A DNA stretch of 64,000 bases, from the NCBI RefSeq assembly GCF_964204645.1, contig NC_134032.1, positions 5,391,175-5,455,174 of the forward strand. Direction: 5' to 3'. This document shows positions 1-10,029 of the stretch, piece by piece; the first letter of the stretch is position 1; each line of letters opens with the position of its first letter. A program made the position numbers and the translations under genes. Below the pieces are notes generated by a model. It saw only the letters and a program-made list of their open reading frames with translations, was not told the origin of the DNA and ran no database searches. The DNA comes from Tubulanus polymorphus (lineage: Eukaryota; Nemertea; Palaeonemertea; Tubulaniformes; Tubulanidae).

Positions 1-849
1 ATGATTTTGTTTACTCGTTTTTGTTATTTCAGCAGCGTATACTGAGAAATTGGTATCTTGAAATTGGTATTCATGCGCGGCATAGTGCTGCCGACAATTC
101 AATTCATTCTTTATTGACAATTAAAATTTCACAAAACATTTAGTTTCACGTTTTTAAAAATTTCTAAAAATTTTCTTTTACTTTCATTGGGTGCTTGCGT
201 TAGTGGCCATTTGAAAAATCTCTGTATGAACATTTAAATTTTTCAGTTTAAATATCTAAAACTTAAAAACCGCTTTTCTGTAAAATAAATTCTGAATTGA
301 ATTGAAGACTGGTTCCCTGGGGGCGGTAGTCTATGATGGCAATAAACTTTATCGGATGATCGTAGTGGATTGTCATTTGAAGGAAATGCAACTTATTCTT
401 GCTTAATGTCTTTATTATTTTAAAAAGAAAAATCGTGGCTCCTATCTATTTTCGTGTTCGCTTCTCTTCACTTGAAGTTACTCGAGTTGGTCACGTTTTG
501 TCTTTCAGTTGTAAATGTTTCTATGCAAAATCATTTCAACACAATCCGATAAGTAATCTAGCAATTATCAACATGATGATAGATTCCGTTACCGTTAAGA
601 CACTACAATATTCAAATAACAACTATCCAAAAGCTTGCACTAACTTGGTCCACGTCTACAATACAACCATTCCGATCCCTATTCCCCGTGTGTAACATTT
701 CATGTAGTGATGTAAGACAACACCGATCTCTTAGCTCTTTAAAAAGTAATCAGTTCCAAGTTCGATTAATTCTACCACACAAATACAAAACCACCAAGCC
801 AACTTTCAGCACAACCATGTCAGCAAGCCCATTTTTAGAATTCCTTTCT

Positions 850-1150
850 TGTTCAAGTTTTCGAGGCGAATAGAAGACGCTTTAATCAATTATCTTGATC
901 TTTCTGATGTATTTGTATCCCCCAGAGCCCATCAGCATAAGAAAAGTTGGGTCAATTGGACCTTTTTAGTGCCCAAAAATGTCAATTTTGGCCCAAATTT
1001 CGAGTCCTTTAGCTTCCTACTGTTTTGCCATTTTTCATTGAAATTTGTGATAGCTATTCTACGGAAAGGAATCTTTATACCTTTTTACCTGAGACATGTA
1101 TTTTTGATGAGCCAATCATCACGCAATTGTGGAATGGTCATGCAAAGACA
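850..1150 (+). repeat. Interspersed repeat, copy A (partial)
   Basis: This stretch matches parts of 19621-20115 and 59547-60035. Shared landmarks in the same order include a 'gttttcgag' start, 'cttgatcttt', 'gcccatcagcataag' and 'tgcccaaaaatgtcaatttt'. Copies differ by many substitutions and small indels, as expected for an old dispersed element. No coding potential is conserved among the copies. The class (SINE-like or non-autonomous DNA element) cannot be told from three copies. Confidence 0.7.
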
Positions 1151-1497
1151 TTTAAAAATGTTTTAACACGTTTGCTGCCGCTGACGAGATAAATCGTCAT
1201 GGTGGGTGCACCGCAGTTTGCCATGACGAGTTTTATCATCATAGATTCAATGTCATTTTATAGTGTTATGAATGACCTGGCAGAGGCGAGAAGTCTGGCA
1301 GTATGGAGGGACTAAGATATTGTTTATGGGGGTAACTCAAGTCTGGTGCACACTTGAAATTTTTTCAAAAAAATCTTCAGAAAGCAATGAATTTTAGCTT
1401 CTTTTCTGGCCAATATTTTGAGAGAATATAATGACTAAAATGATTCTATATCATTTTTACAATAAAACTTCTATTCTTTTAGATTTTTTTGGTTTAC

Positions 1498-1654
1498 CTT
1501 TGTCGGCGATATGAAGTTGGCATTGAGCCAATTCATGTAAAATCGCGGTACGTTTTTTAATGTGAGCATTTGTTTCATTGGTTCTCAGCTTAATCGACGT
1601 ATAATCAATGCGATTGAAGACATGGGGAACCTTCGTCGATGACATGGTCAACAT
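1498..1654 (-). CDS. Candidate first coding exon of an unidentified gene
   Basis: The minus strand opens with Met at 1654 or, more likely, 1645 (MSSTKVPHVFNRIDYTS...). It reads about 49-52 codons to a good splice donor, ACAAAG|GTAAAC, with the exon ending at 1498. The peptide is rich in charged and polar residues (NETNAHIKKRTAILHELAQ) and unlike random AT-rich translation. I do not recognise the family. A consensus E2F-type site lies about 25-35 bp upstream of the start, which would fit a cell-cycle or S-phase gene; that part is inference. Downstream exons would lie left of this window or in 1-1450, where none was recognised. It could still be a chance ORF. Confidence 0.35.
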
Positions 1655-1677
1655 TGTTAAATTCTACAAAAAACTTG

Positions 1678-1691
1678 TTTTGGCGGGAAAA
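1678..1691. promoter_or_regulatory. E2F-like site
   Basis: TTTTGGCGGGAAAA contains GCGGGAAA, a full match to the E2F consensus GCGSSAAA. It sits just upstream of the candidate minus-strand start at 1645/1654. A single motif match gives modest support. Confidence 0.35.
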
Positions 1692-1799
1692 TTCTTAGCT
1701 CTCGCGTTTAAAATTGCAATGACCTCGATTGGGGGCGTTTTCTCTACGAGCAAATGTGATTGGCTGATATACGGGGAATTCGGGCGCTACTAAAATAAT

Positions 1800-3029
1800 T
1801 ATGGGAAAGCTATAGAATGGCGTACGTTTCATGGACTAGGTGCCGTATACGTGCGAAACTCAAATGCTCATTACTGGTGAGAATGTAATTATCATCTGCC
1901 ATAGGTAATGTTTCATTTTAATACCCGGTGATTGATTTGATTGACATTGAAGTGTAAGCGAACATTCAATTACACAAGGTTTCCACGTGCGCGCGGAAAT
2001 CATTAGATTAGACTGTTAAACACACGCGCGTGCAGTATACACTACTATAGTGATACTGTAATGCTGCTTCCTGGCGCGTTTGCACCGGTATTTCAGCTTC
2101 CACGGCCATACATTCAGCCACCCTCTGATATGTGACATCATATGAATTTTATTTGAATATTTTTTCATATTATGAAAAATATTTCTTTGAAAATATAAAA
2201 AAGTTACCATGCCGCGCCTACCTGTACCCTACGAAATTTTGGATGTGGACCGTAAACAAATGTATATGTGCGGTCTTATTTGACTACAAAGTAATCCTTT
2301 ATGAAAGATAAAATACAATATTTAAACTTGAAGAACTTTGAAGTCACGAATTAAAAAGATTTTTCAAGCAATGCCCTTACCCCAAACAACCTCTAGCTTT
2401 CAAGGTAAACCACACTTTGTCCATGGGCAATTTATTTTTCTATTCCTCTTGTTCAATCATAAGACTAGCTATAGGCCCTAAGGGTACAGCTAGCAGTTGG
2501 CCATAAGGTTCAGTCATTGAACAGCTTAAATACACTCGTGTTGAATCATGGATGTGAAGCTTGTACCCCATTGACTGCATGATCATTAACCTATGCCATG
2601 GGTTCTTGGCGATTGCGCCGAGAGCAGACTATTCAGTGGCCATGGAAAGTATACTTTCTGAAGTTTTACCCTGATAGTATGGATTAAACATGCATTGCAT
2701 AAACACAGTTATTTCCATTCACTTTTCAAATTGAAGCTGTATTACCAGTCAATACTGAAACCCATTATGGAAAGTTTCTTTCTGGTGTTTTCATTATTCA
2801 ATAAGGCAAACCACAGTTAGTCGTGATTACCCTTACAGTTGTACATCGTTGATATGAATCTTGTGTAGGCGAAATGGCCGGAATTGTTGTATTTAATGGG
2901 TTCTTGTGTCCAAATCTTGATTGATAAAGATATCTTAGCTGGTACATGATGGAAAACACCAGAATAAACTAGTTTTTCAGCATTAGTAAAATCGTACTAA
3001 CACAAATTGACTTAAAGTCTGTGGTCCTC
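1800..3029. other. Non-coding stretch, no recognised feature
   Basis: No open frame with family resemblance, RNA gene or clear repeat was found here. The missing 5' exons of GTF2E2 were looked for on the + strand and not found. Confidence 0.5.
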
Positions 3030-3035
3030 CCAATC
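3030..3035. repeat. Left target-site duplication CCAATC
   Basis: CCAATC directly precedes the left terminus (AGTAATAGG) and recurs at 17142-17147 directly after the right terminus. Six-bp duplications are the known hallmark of Polinton/Maverick integration. Confidence 0.9.
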
Positions 3036-3099
3036 AGTAATAGGAAAAGTAGGCTTTCATACCAGAGTACGAGAGTACGAGACACCACTCATCACCACA
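3036..3099 (+). repeat. Left terminal inverted repeat of the Polinton
   Basis: Begins AGTAATAGGAAAAGTAGGC and ends ...CATCACCACA. The reverse complement of 17078-17141 matches over 64 positions with only a few substitutions and no net indel. The AG start is typical of Polinton ends. Confidence 0.92.
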
Positions 3100-3104
3100 A
3101 GTAA

Positions 3105-3123
3105 TTTTTTTATCTGATAAATG
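3105..3123 (+). promoter_or_regulatory. T-tract/ATAAATG start module before the first left-end ORF
   Basis: A T-run followed by GATAAATGG lies between the left TIR and the first start codon. The same arrangement recurs before most other genes of the element; see the finding on the TAAATG module. Confidence 0.5.
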
Positions 3124-3534
3124 GAGAATGAACAACAGCCAGAAAACAATAATGTTAATAAAAATCAATATTATTGTCCATATTGTAAAAAATACATAGA
3201 TAAATCTAATAAATCTAAACATGAAAAATCTTCAAATCATATAAAAAATGTTATAGATTTTGAAACTCCAGAAAATTCCAATGAAAGAAAAGAACGATTA
3301 GATGATATGAATGTGGATGAAATAAAATGTGAAGTTTGTAATGAATTTATAGTAAAAAGGAATTATAATAGACATCTCGAATCACAAAAACACCACCAAA
3401 ATTTGAGTAATAATGTTTTAGGAAAAGATTATTTTGATGATAAACCTCAAAAAGTAAAAAAACCAACTTCAAAAACTAAATCCATTTCAAATAAACTTAC
3501 ATTGAAAATGTTAGAAATGATATTGATTCACTAG
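3121..3534 (+). CDS. Two-zinc-finger N-terminal ORF at the left end (probable start of the PolB gene)
   Basis: 137 codons starting at the TAAATGG module just inside the TIR. Two C2H2-like fingers are visible: Cys19/Cys22 with His34/His40, and Cys70/Cys73 with His85/His91. The ORF ends in a basic lysine-rich tail. Downstream, fragments of polymerase N-terminal region continue in other frames, so this is most likely the N-terminus of the polymerase ORF cut off by an indel near 3530. A separate zinc-finger gene is the alternative. Related finger starts occur at 54837 (-) and 8610 (-), so such modules recur in this family. Confidence 0.6.
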   Translation: MENEQQPENNNVNKNQYYCPYCKKYIDKSNKSKHEKSSNHIKNVIDFETPENSNERKERLDDMNVDEIKCEVCNEFIVKRNYNRHLESQKHHQNLSNNVLGKDYFDDKPQKVKKPTSKTKSISNKLTLKMLEMILIH

Positions 3535-3749
3535 AAATAAAAGATACAATTGAAATTTTAGAAACATTACATAGTAAAATTGGTCCTGCAGCTATTATAT
3601 TTAGATTTTTTAAAGGTACAACAATAGAAGATTATAGTTAATCTAATGAAATAATAGAAAAAATACTTGATGTTGAATATCCAAAAATTAGTATCGCTGG
3701 GATAGTAAGTTTTATAAAGTCAGAAGAAAAAATGGATTATAATATTCAA

Positions 3750-4338
3750 ACACTCTGAAGAAATAATTTCAAAAACGCAAATAAAAGAGAAGTTAGAAAA
3801 AATATTTAATGAATTTAAACGTCATATTGAAGAAAGATATTTTGAGGGTTCTGGCTTAACATTGAATGAAATTGTATATTTAGATTTAAATGTTTATAAT
3901 ACAAAAAGAAATAAAACATCAAAAAGTAATAAAATGTTTAAAAATGATTCAAACTTTACAACAGAAAAGGATATTAAAGCATCATCTTATATTAAATTAC
4001 CATTTACAACAAAAGCAGTAATAAATATTCAAAATGAAGATAATAAATGTTTTCTATGGTCAATTTTTAGTTGCTTACACCCAACAGAAGATATTACGCA
4101 TAGTTTTAGAATAACAAATTACCGGAAATATGAAACATTATATAAAATTGATCAATATCCAGAAACTATAAAAATGATACCCAAAAAAGAAAAAATTAAT
4201 AATTTAAAAATAAATGTATTTGAATTAATGCAATTACCAAAGACAAAAGGTGAAAATATTAAAGATTATACATTGGAAGCTTTATATTTAACAGAATATT
4301 ATGATGATGAAAATGCTATAGATTTGTTATATTACTAA
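3750..4338 (+). pseudogene. PolB fragment: N-terminal region
   Basis: The open frame runs from about 3750 (HSEEIISKTQIKEKLEKI...), with an internal Met at 3862. FEGSGLTLNEIVYLDLNVYN, SSYIKLP and NEDNKCFLWSIFSCLHP are the family signatures found before the exonuclease domain in animal Polinton polymerases. It ends in a frameshift at 4338. The next segment (LLLLKDENEHYMWLKQ) continues in another frame to about 4440. Confidence 0.8.
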
Positions 4339-4447
4339 AAGATGAAAATGAACATTATATGTGGTTAAAACAAATTGATTTATTCTTTAGAACAGAAAGT
4401 GATCCCATAATAAAATGTATCTATGTAGAAAATGTTGATCTAAATTT

Positions 4448-5425
4448 ATGACTGAGAATACATTATCAAAACATAAAGAATTATGTGATAATAAAGATTT
4501 TTGTAAATTAATAATGCCAACAGAAAAATATTATCAATTGAAATTTACTAATCATAAATTTAAGAATATTGTTCCATTTGTAATTTATGGGGATTTTGAA
4601 TCGTTGAATAAAGAATTAACTGATCAAGATAGAAAAGAAATATACAATAAAAAGCAATTATTAAAATCAATGGATAAAGGAAATGAATTAAATGAAGACA
4701 CAATACAAGATCCACCAACTATAAACACAATTAAAAAAGTTCATCAAAGAGCTGCTGCTTATGGAATTTATATAAAATCAAATTATCCTGAATTATATGA
4801 AAGTCAATATATTTCTTTTAGAGGTGAAGATGTAGTTAATAATTTTTGTAACAAAATAATTGAATTAGAAAGTGATTTTGCAGAATTATTAAACAAAAAT
4901 AAAAGAATAGTTATGACAAAAGAAGATGAAGTTGATTTTAATTATGCAACCCATTGTTATTATTGTGAAAAACGTTTTTATTCATTTGATAAAAAAGTTA
5001 GAGATCATGATCATTTAAATTCAAAATATCGTGGAGCTGCTCATAAAGATCGTAATTTACAAGCTAAAAAAGTAAATTTCGTTTCAATATTATTTCATAA
5101 TTTATCAGGCTATGATACCCATCTATTTATAAAACAATTATCGGGAAAATTGGGCGCAATTAATCAAGAAATAGAAGAATATAATGCTATGAATGGTGTA
5201 AATGTAAGAAAATATGATTTTAAACTATTAGCTAAAACATCTGAAAATTATATTTCATTTCAATTTGGTTGCATTAGATTTTTAGATTCTTATAGATTTC
5301 TAGCAAGTTCATTAGATAATTTAGCAAAAAATTTAGTTGATAATGATTTTGTCATAACTCGATATTATTATCCAAATGAACAAGATTTTAAATTATTGAG
5401 ATATAAAGGCGCAATACCTTACTGA
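4448..5425 (+). pseudogene. PolB fragment: zinc-binding and 3'-5' exonuclease domain
   Basis: 325 codons. It begins in a Cys/His module (ENTLSKHKELC), then exonuclease motif I with the metal-binding Asp-Glu pair (YGDFES). A CYYCEKRF...VRDHDH segment and motif II FHNLSGYDTHLF follow. The frame breaks in the stretch ending GAIPY. The proofreading residues that can be seen are conserved, so the inactivating changes are mainly frame breaks. Confidence 0.88.
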
Positions 5426-5426
5426 T

Positions 5427-5743
5427 TTTATAAAACGCATGATGATTTCAAAGAAATAAAATTAATTAAAGAACAATTTTATGATCAATTAAAAAATGAG
5501 TACGTGAAAGATGAAGTTTTTGAAAGAACGATTAATATATGGAATCATTTTAGAATAAAAAACCATGGTAAATTAGTAGATTTGTATCTAAAATCTGATG
5601 TTATGATATTAGCCGATATATTTGAAAAATTTAGAGAAGTCAATTTGAATCATTTTAATGTTGATCCCTGCTATTGCTACTCTAGTCCAGGTTTAACCTG
5701 GCAATGTGGATTAAAATTTACAGATATAAAATGGATTTGTTAA
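5427..5743 (+). pseudogene. PolB fragment: exonuclease III and start of the palm
   Basis: Contains YLKSDVMILADIFEKFRE, the exonuclease III motif (Tyr-x3-Asp), followed by PCYCYSSPGLTWQCGLKFT, which leads into the polymerase palm. The frame is lost at about 5735 and resumes in the overlapping ORF from 5704, so one small indel separates the two. Confidence 0.85.
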
Positions 5744-6699
5744 CAAATATAGATATGGTTTTATTATTTGAAAAATCAATTAGAGGTGTAATTAGTGGTG
5801 TTATGGGAGATAGATATTTTAAAGCAAATGATGAATATAAATTATTGTATATTGACGCCAATAATTTATATGGCTGGGCAATGATGCAACCTCAACCATA
5901 TAAAAATTTTGTATTAACAGAAGTTGAAAATGGTGATAAAACTGATTGGGAAAGCGCAATTGCGAGTTTAAAAGATGAAGCACCAATTGGTTATTTCTTT
6001 GTAGTTGATTTAGAATATCCTGAAAATATGAAGTTTAAAACAAGAAACTTACCTTATTGCCCAGAACATTTAACTGTAGATGATAGTTATTTAAGTGAAT
6101 ACCAGAAGAAAATAAAACCGAAAGATCATGTTTTTACAGAAAAATTAATACTTACTCAAAATAATAAATACAATTATATCGTTCATTATAGAATGTTAAA
6201 ATGTTATCTAAAACAAGGAATGAAATTAAAGAAAGTACATAGATATATTGAATTTAATCAATCGAAGTGGTTAGAAAAATATATAGATTTTAATACTCAA
6301 CAGAGAACCATATCTAAAACAGATTTTGAAAAAGATTTCTTCAAATTAATGAAAAACAGTTTTTATGGTAAAACATGTGAAAATATTAGAAATAGAAATG
6401 ATATTGAATTAGTAAATAATTCTGAACGATTACGACATTTACAATCAAGTCCTAGACATTTAGGAAATAAAAGATTTGAAGATTATTTAACAGCAGTTAA
6501 ATTAAAAAGAACGTCAATGAAATTTAATAAACCTATATTCATTGGTTCAACTGTTTTAGAAGTATCAAAATTATTAATGTATGATTTGTATTATAATGTT
6601 TTACAACCACTTTTTGGGGAAAAGCATATTGAAATATTATATTTTGATTCTGTAACATCTGACACCCCAATATTATTAAATGTAATGATAAAATATTGA
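5704..6699 (+). pseudogene. PolB fragment: palm motifs A and B, up to the intein junction
   Basis: 331 codons. RGVISGVMGDRYFKAND leads to motif A (LLYIDANNLYGWAM); motif B is KLMKNSFYGKTCENIRNR. The last extein residues are ILYFD, directly followed by SVTSDTPILL, a classical intein block A with Ser at position 1. Compared with the family, motif C appears two residues short here, so the catalytic aspartate pair is not complete before the intein. A TGA at 6697-6699 interrupts the intein. The same frame continues open past it, so this stop is a simple point lesion. Confidence 0.88.
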
Positions 6700-7707
6700 T
6701 TAAGAAGAATTTCAGAAATAATTCCAAAACAAAATGAACTTTTTATTTCATATGGTGAAAAAGAATTAATACAAATAAATGGCTTAATGGATGTTTGGAC
6801 AAGAAATGGATGGAAAAAATTAAAGAATATTATTAGACATAAAACAAATAAGAAAATCTATAGAGTTAGAACTAAATTAGGGTTTGTAGATGTTACAAAA
6901 GATCATAGTTTAATTAAACGAAATGGCGATGAAATAAAACCAACTGATATAAAAATTGGAGATGAATTATTACATAAAAGATTTTTCCAAAGAATGAATC
7001 ATATGTCATTCGATGAAATTATTGATAATATTTATAATATAGAACCCGAAACATTAGAAGAAAAAGAATATTTTATCAAAGGATTTTTCATGGGTGATGG
7101 TTCAGCAGGTGTGTATAATTATGTTTGGGGTAATAAATATTGTTGGTATTTATGCAATCAAGACTTGAAATTATTAGAAAGAATTAAGAAATTCTGTGAA
7201 GAAGTTTATTCACATAAAACATTTAAAATCATAGATGTTATGAAATCATCAGCAGTTTATAGAATACTTGTAAATAATCCTAAAGATTTTGCTATAAAAT
7301 ATAATGATGAATTCTATATTCATGCAACAGTGAAAAGTAATACTTCAACAAAAGAAAAGATAGTTCCAGATTATGTATTAAATGCAAAAAATAATTTAAG
7401 AAAGTGGTTCTTCATTGGATTCTATGCCGCAGATAGCACTAAAAAATTTACAAAGGATAAAAAGATAACCTTTGCACAGAAAGGAAAAGTTGCTATATCA
7501 GGATTTAATATATTATGCAGTTCATTAGGATTTAATATGAATATAGAATTAATTAAATCTAAACCAAATTGTTTTAATTTAAGGCATGTAGAAAAAGAAT
7601 TAACAGAAGAAGTTAAAGATTTATTTGAAATATATAACCCATCAGATTATGTTTATGATTTATCAACTGAAGATGGTAAGTTACATACTAAAAATCAAGA
7701 CAAATGA
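6649..7707 (+). other. Intein with LAGLIDADG homing endonuclease in the PolB motif C site (degenerate)
   Basis: Block A SVTSDTPIL starts at 6649. After the TGA at 6697 the same frame continues through the Hint domain: WTRNGWKKLKNIIRHKTNKK and block B (GFVDVTKDHSLI). Two dodecapeptide-type endonuclease motifs follow, FIKGFFMGDGSAG (about 7075-7113) and WFFIGFYAADST (about 7405-7440). Block F is visible as VYDLSTEDGKLHT (about 7650). The terminal His-Asn of block G is absent and the frame is lost at about 7690, apparently by a deletion that also took the first downstream extein residues. Inteins at this polymerase site are known in large DNA viruses (mimivirus and algal viruses). Splicing looks impossible here; the endonuclease part alone could have been functional until recently. 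Confidence 0.9.
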
Positions 7708-8128
7708 CATAACAAAAGACTTAAAAACATTAAAACATCATTTTGATTTTAGCAATTATCCCAAAGATCATGAACTATTTTGCAATGATAATAAAAAGAT
7801 TCCTGGTAAATTTAAAGATGAATTAGGGGGTGATGAAATGATTGAATCTGTTGGGATAAGAAGTAAAATGTATAGTTACAGAACAAAAGATCATGAAGCT
7901 AAAAAGTTAAAAGGAATAACAAAACATGTGGTTGATAAACATATAGAATTTCAAGATTATATAAAGTGTTTATATAACTCAATTGTAATGAAACACAAAA
8001 TGATTTGTTTAAGATCAGAAGATCACGAGATGTACATTAATAAAGTTGAAAAAACTAGTTTGAATCCATTTGATGATAAAAGGCATATTTTAGATGATGG
8101 TATAAAAACATTACCTTATGGTTATTAA
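7690..8128 (+). pseudogene. PolB fragment: C-terminal extein (palm end and thumb)
   Basis: Reads TNDITKDLKTLKHHFDFSNY, then GKFKDELGGDEMIESVGI, RSKMYSY, and ends with LNPFDDKRHILDDGIKTLPY. These are the conserved C-terminal blocks of Polinton polymerases. The stop at 8126-8128 is the natural end. It joins the intein's C-terminal part in a different frame. Confidence 0.9.
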
Positions 8129-8179
8129 ATTATAAAATCAATATCATCAAACTCGAAATCACTATTGGTTTCTTCTTTT

Positions 8180-8610
8180 TCATTTAATTGTTATTTTTTC
8201 TAATAAACTATTTTTTCTTTCATTGAATTCTGCTTCAAATTTATTAGAAATTTTATCTATATGTACTTTACGAAATTGATGATTCTCCCAGTCTTCTATA
8301 TTTCGACAAGGCTCGCAGAAATGATCTTTTATCCTTGTCATAGAATAAGAACGGTCTTTTCCAATTAATTTCAGGTTCAACTTCAACAGAATTACTATTA
8401 CTTTCGTTACTATCAACATTAGCCGTTGCGCCATTAATTTTGCACTTCTCTGAATGTTTTTTAACATTATTTCTTGCGAATAATTTATTACATTTTGGGC
8501 AGTTTAGTTTAGGGGGTTTATAATTTTCATCATGTTTTTTTCATATGTCGAGCCATATTACTTTTTCTTAGAAGTTCACCACAATTTTCGCATGGTATCT
8601 TCTCATCCAT
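8180..8610 (-). pseudogene. Zinc-finger protein gene facing the polymerase, frameshifted
   Basis: The minus strand starts at 8610 inside AATAAATGG, matching the element's start module. The first residues MDEKIPCENCGELLRKSNMA form a CxxC...HxxxH finger; after a one-base frameshift near 8540 a second finger follows (LNCPKCNKLFARNNVKKHSE). The C-terminal part contains ISNKFEAEFNERKNSLLEKI. At least two frameshifts are present. Probable role: nucleic-acid binding; no precise function is recognised. It is the only clearly minus-strand gene in the left half of the element and converges on the polymerase end. Confidence 0.6.
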
Positions 8611-8660
8611 TTATTAAGGAAACATTTTATTAAAATTAATTTTTAGTGATGAGCGGTAAT

Positions 8661-8681
8661 TTTTTTATGTTATAAATAATG
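8661..8681 (+). promoter_or_regulatory. T-tract/ATAAATAATG start module before the penton gene
   Basis: TAATTTTTTTATGTTATAAATAATGG: a T-run and an AT-rich ATAAAT element abut the start codon at 8679. Confidence 0.45.
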
Positions 8682-9433
8682 GTAGAATTAAAAGAATACA
8701 GAATATTTGTTCATTCTAGAAAACTTACAAATTATAAATCACATAATTTACTAATACAATTAGATAGAGAATTTAAGAATTGTGTTGATTTAAAATTAGT
8801 TAATATAAGTTTATGTAATTCTTTTTACAATATATCGGATAAAAGTTTTGATCATAGATTGTTTATGATTCATTATAGAAATATGGATAAATGGTATCAT
8901 CTATTTCTAAGACCAGGATTATATAATTAAGAAACATTATCTCAAGAAATTAATAAAAGAGCTCGGTTAAAAGTGTGTGAATCGGTTGGGTTTAACATTA
9001 AATTTAATAAAATTGATAGTACTAATAAAATAAAAATAAAGTTAACTAATGAACAATATAAATTCATAGTAAGAAAACCATTAGCTAAAATGCTAGGATT
9101 TAATCCAAATAAAGTTTATTCAAATGTTGATACTACACCAAATATAATACCTTTTACGCACTCTATATTTATTGTAATTTAATTGATCCTACAAAAACAT
9201 TCGAAGCAACTAAAGATACAATTTGTAATTCTGGTTTATTAGATATTTTACCATTAAAAAATGTCAAACAATTTGGAACTCAAATAAGTTATAATTTAAC
9301 GGAATGTGATTTTAAACCTTGCATTCCACATTTCAATAATTTCAAATCAGAAATAAGAAATCATAATGGTTAATTAATTGATTTGAATAACTTTCCTGTG
9401 ATATATGAATTAGTTATAAGATGTAAAGAGTAA
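8679..9433 (+). pseudogene. Minor capsid (penton-like) protein, broken
   Basis: About 250 codons in several frames: MVELKEYRIFVHSRKLTNYK..., then IRKPLAKMLGF-like and TPNIIP segments, then (from 9183) NLIDPTKTFEATKD, GLLDILPLKNVKQFGTQ, and a C-terminal NNFPVIYELVIRCKE. The size and the motifs LLDILP and I-x-Y-E-L-x-I near the end resemble the single jelly-roll penton proteins of Polintons and adintoviruses. A stop at 8928, a frame change near 9180 and another stop at about 9370 disrupt it. The end is the stop at 9431-9433, which merges with the next gene's T-tract. Penton assignment is by motif memory, not structure. Confidence 0.6.
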
Positions 9434-9449
9434 TTTTTTCACTATATAA

Positions 9450-9798
9450 ATGAATATAACTGTTTAACCGAGTATATGTTTTGGATTTGATTTTAAACGT
9501 GAGAAAGAAATGAAATTTAACATTAATGATGTAATAACACATATTAAAAATATTGAATTTTCTAATGAAACAACATTTGAGTATGAAACAACAATAAATA
9601 AAGAAACTTTAAATGTAGAAAAGATTACTAATTTAATTATCTTTAAGATTTTATGAATTAGATGAAGATTTTATTATAGATGATATTAAAAAAATAATAA
9701 TTGAAATATATACAAATGAAACTAGTAATGAAATAAATGTTGAAATAATCATAAATAAGATAACTAAATATTTTGATGATAGTAATTTTTTTGATTAA
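9450..9798 (+). pseudogene. Small unidentified Polinton gene, broken
   Basis: Starts at the TATATAAATG module (9450) and stops after five codons. An open frame from about 9510 (MKFNINDVITHIKNIEFSNE) stops near 9656, and another frame continues (LDEDFIIDDIKKIIIEIYTN) to a stop at 9796-9798. The product is acidic and Asn/Ile-rich with no recognised domain. Its place between penton and membrane genes suggests a structural or accessory role, but that is only context. Confidence 0.45.
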
Positions 9799-9804
9799 TA
9801 AATG
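9783..9804 (+). promoter_or_regulatory. T-tract/AATAAATG start module
   Basis: TAATTTTTTTGATTAATAAATG overlaps the end of the preceding gene and abuts the start at 9802. Confidence 0.5.
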
Positions 9805-10005
9805 AGTGATAATAACTGGATAATAACTGGATTATATAATGGCGCCTTACTATCAGTTGGCGCCTTACTATCAGTATTCAAAATGGGAAGTGTTAATGTT
9901 GATAGATTTGATATCAATGATATTTTAAAATTAACATTAGCAGTTACTTTATCTAATTTAACTATTGATTATTTGGAAAAACGAAAATATATTCCTCTTT
10001 TATAA
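9802..10005 (+). CDS. Small hydrophobic membrane protein (67 aa)
   Basis: Intact 67-codon ORF. Residues about 8-30 form a likely membrane segment (GLYNGALLSVGALLSVFKMG), with a second weaker hydrophobic stretch LTLAVTLSNLTI. A tandem in-frame duplication encodes GALLSV twice. The start abuts the ATAAATG module. No family recognised; small membrane proteins are common in Polintons and may act in virion entry or assembly, which is speculative here. Confidence 0.6.
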   Translation: MSDNNWIITGLYNGALLSVGALLSVFKMGSVNVDRFDINDILKLTLAVTLSNLTIDYLEKRKYIPLL

Positions 10006-10029
10006 ATACATAATTATTTTGCTAAATAA

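Larger units (their letters stand above)
3121..8128 (+). pseudogene. polB: DNA polymerase family B (Polinton protein-primed type), broken and intein-interrupted
   Basis: The replicative polymerase of the element, spread over at least six frames. In order: zinc-finger leader; N-terminal region with FEGSG and DNKCFLWSI; exonuclease motif I (PFVIYGDFES); a Cys/His segment ending VRDHDHLNSKYRGAAH; exonuclease II (FHNLSGYDTHLF); exonuclease III (YLKSDVMILADIF); palm motif A (YIDANNLYGWAM); motif B (KLMKNSFYGKTCENI); motif C region interrupted by an intein; then the C-terminal part ending DDKRHILDDGIKTLPYGY. Frame breaks occur near 3535, 3650, 3750, 4340, 5425, 5740, 6697 and 7700. The catalytic Asp-Thr-Asp motif is not intact at the intein junction. 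It cannot encode active enzyme as it stands. Confidence 0.92.

Noticed and set aside
1160-1220. CTGACGAG...CGTCATG hairpin as a ribozyme
   Set aside because: The stem pairs but the GAAA box is absent.
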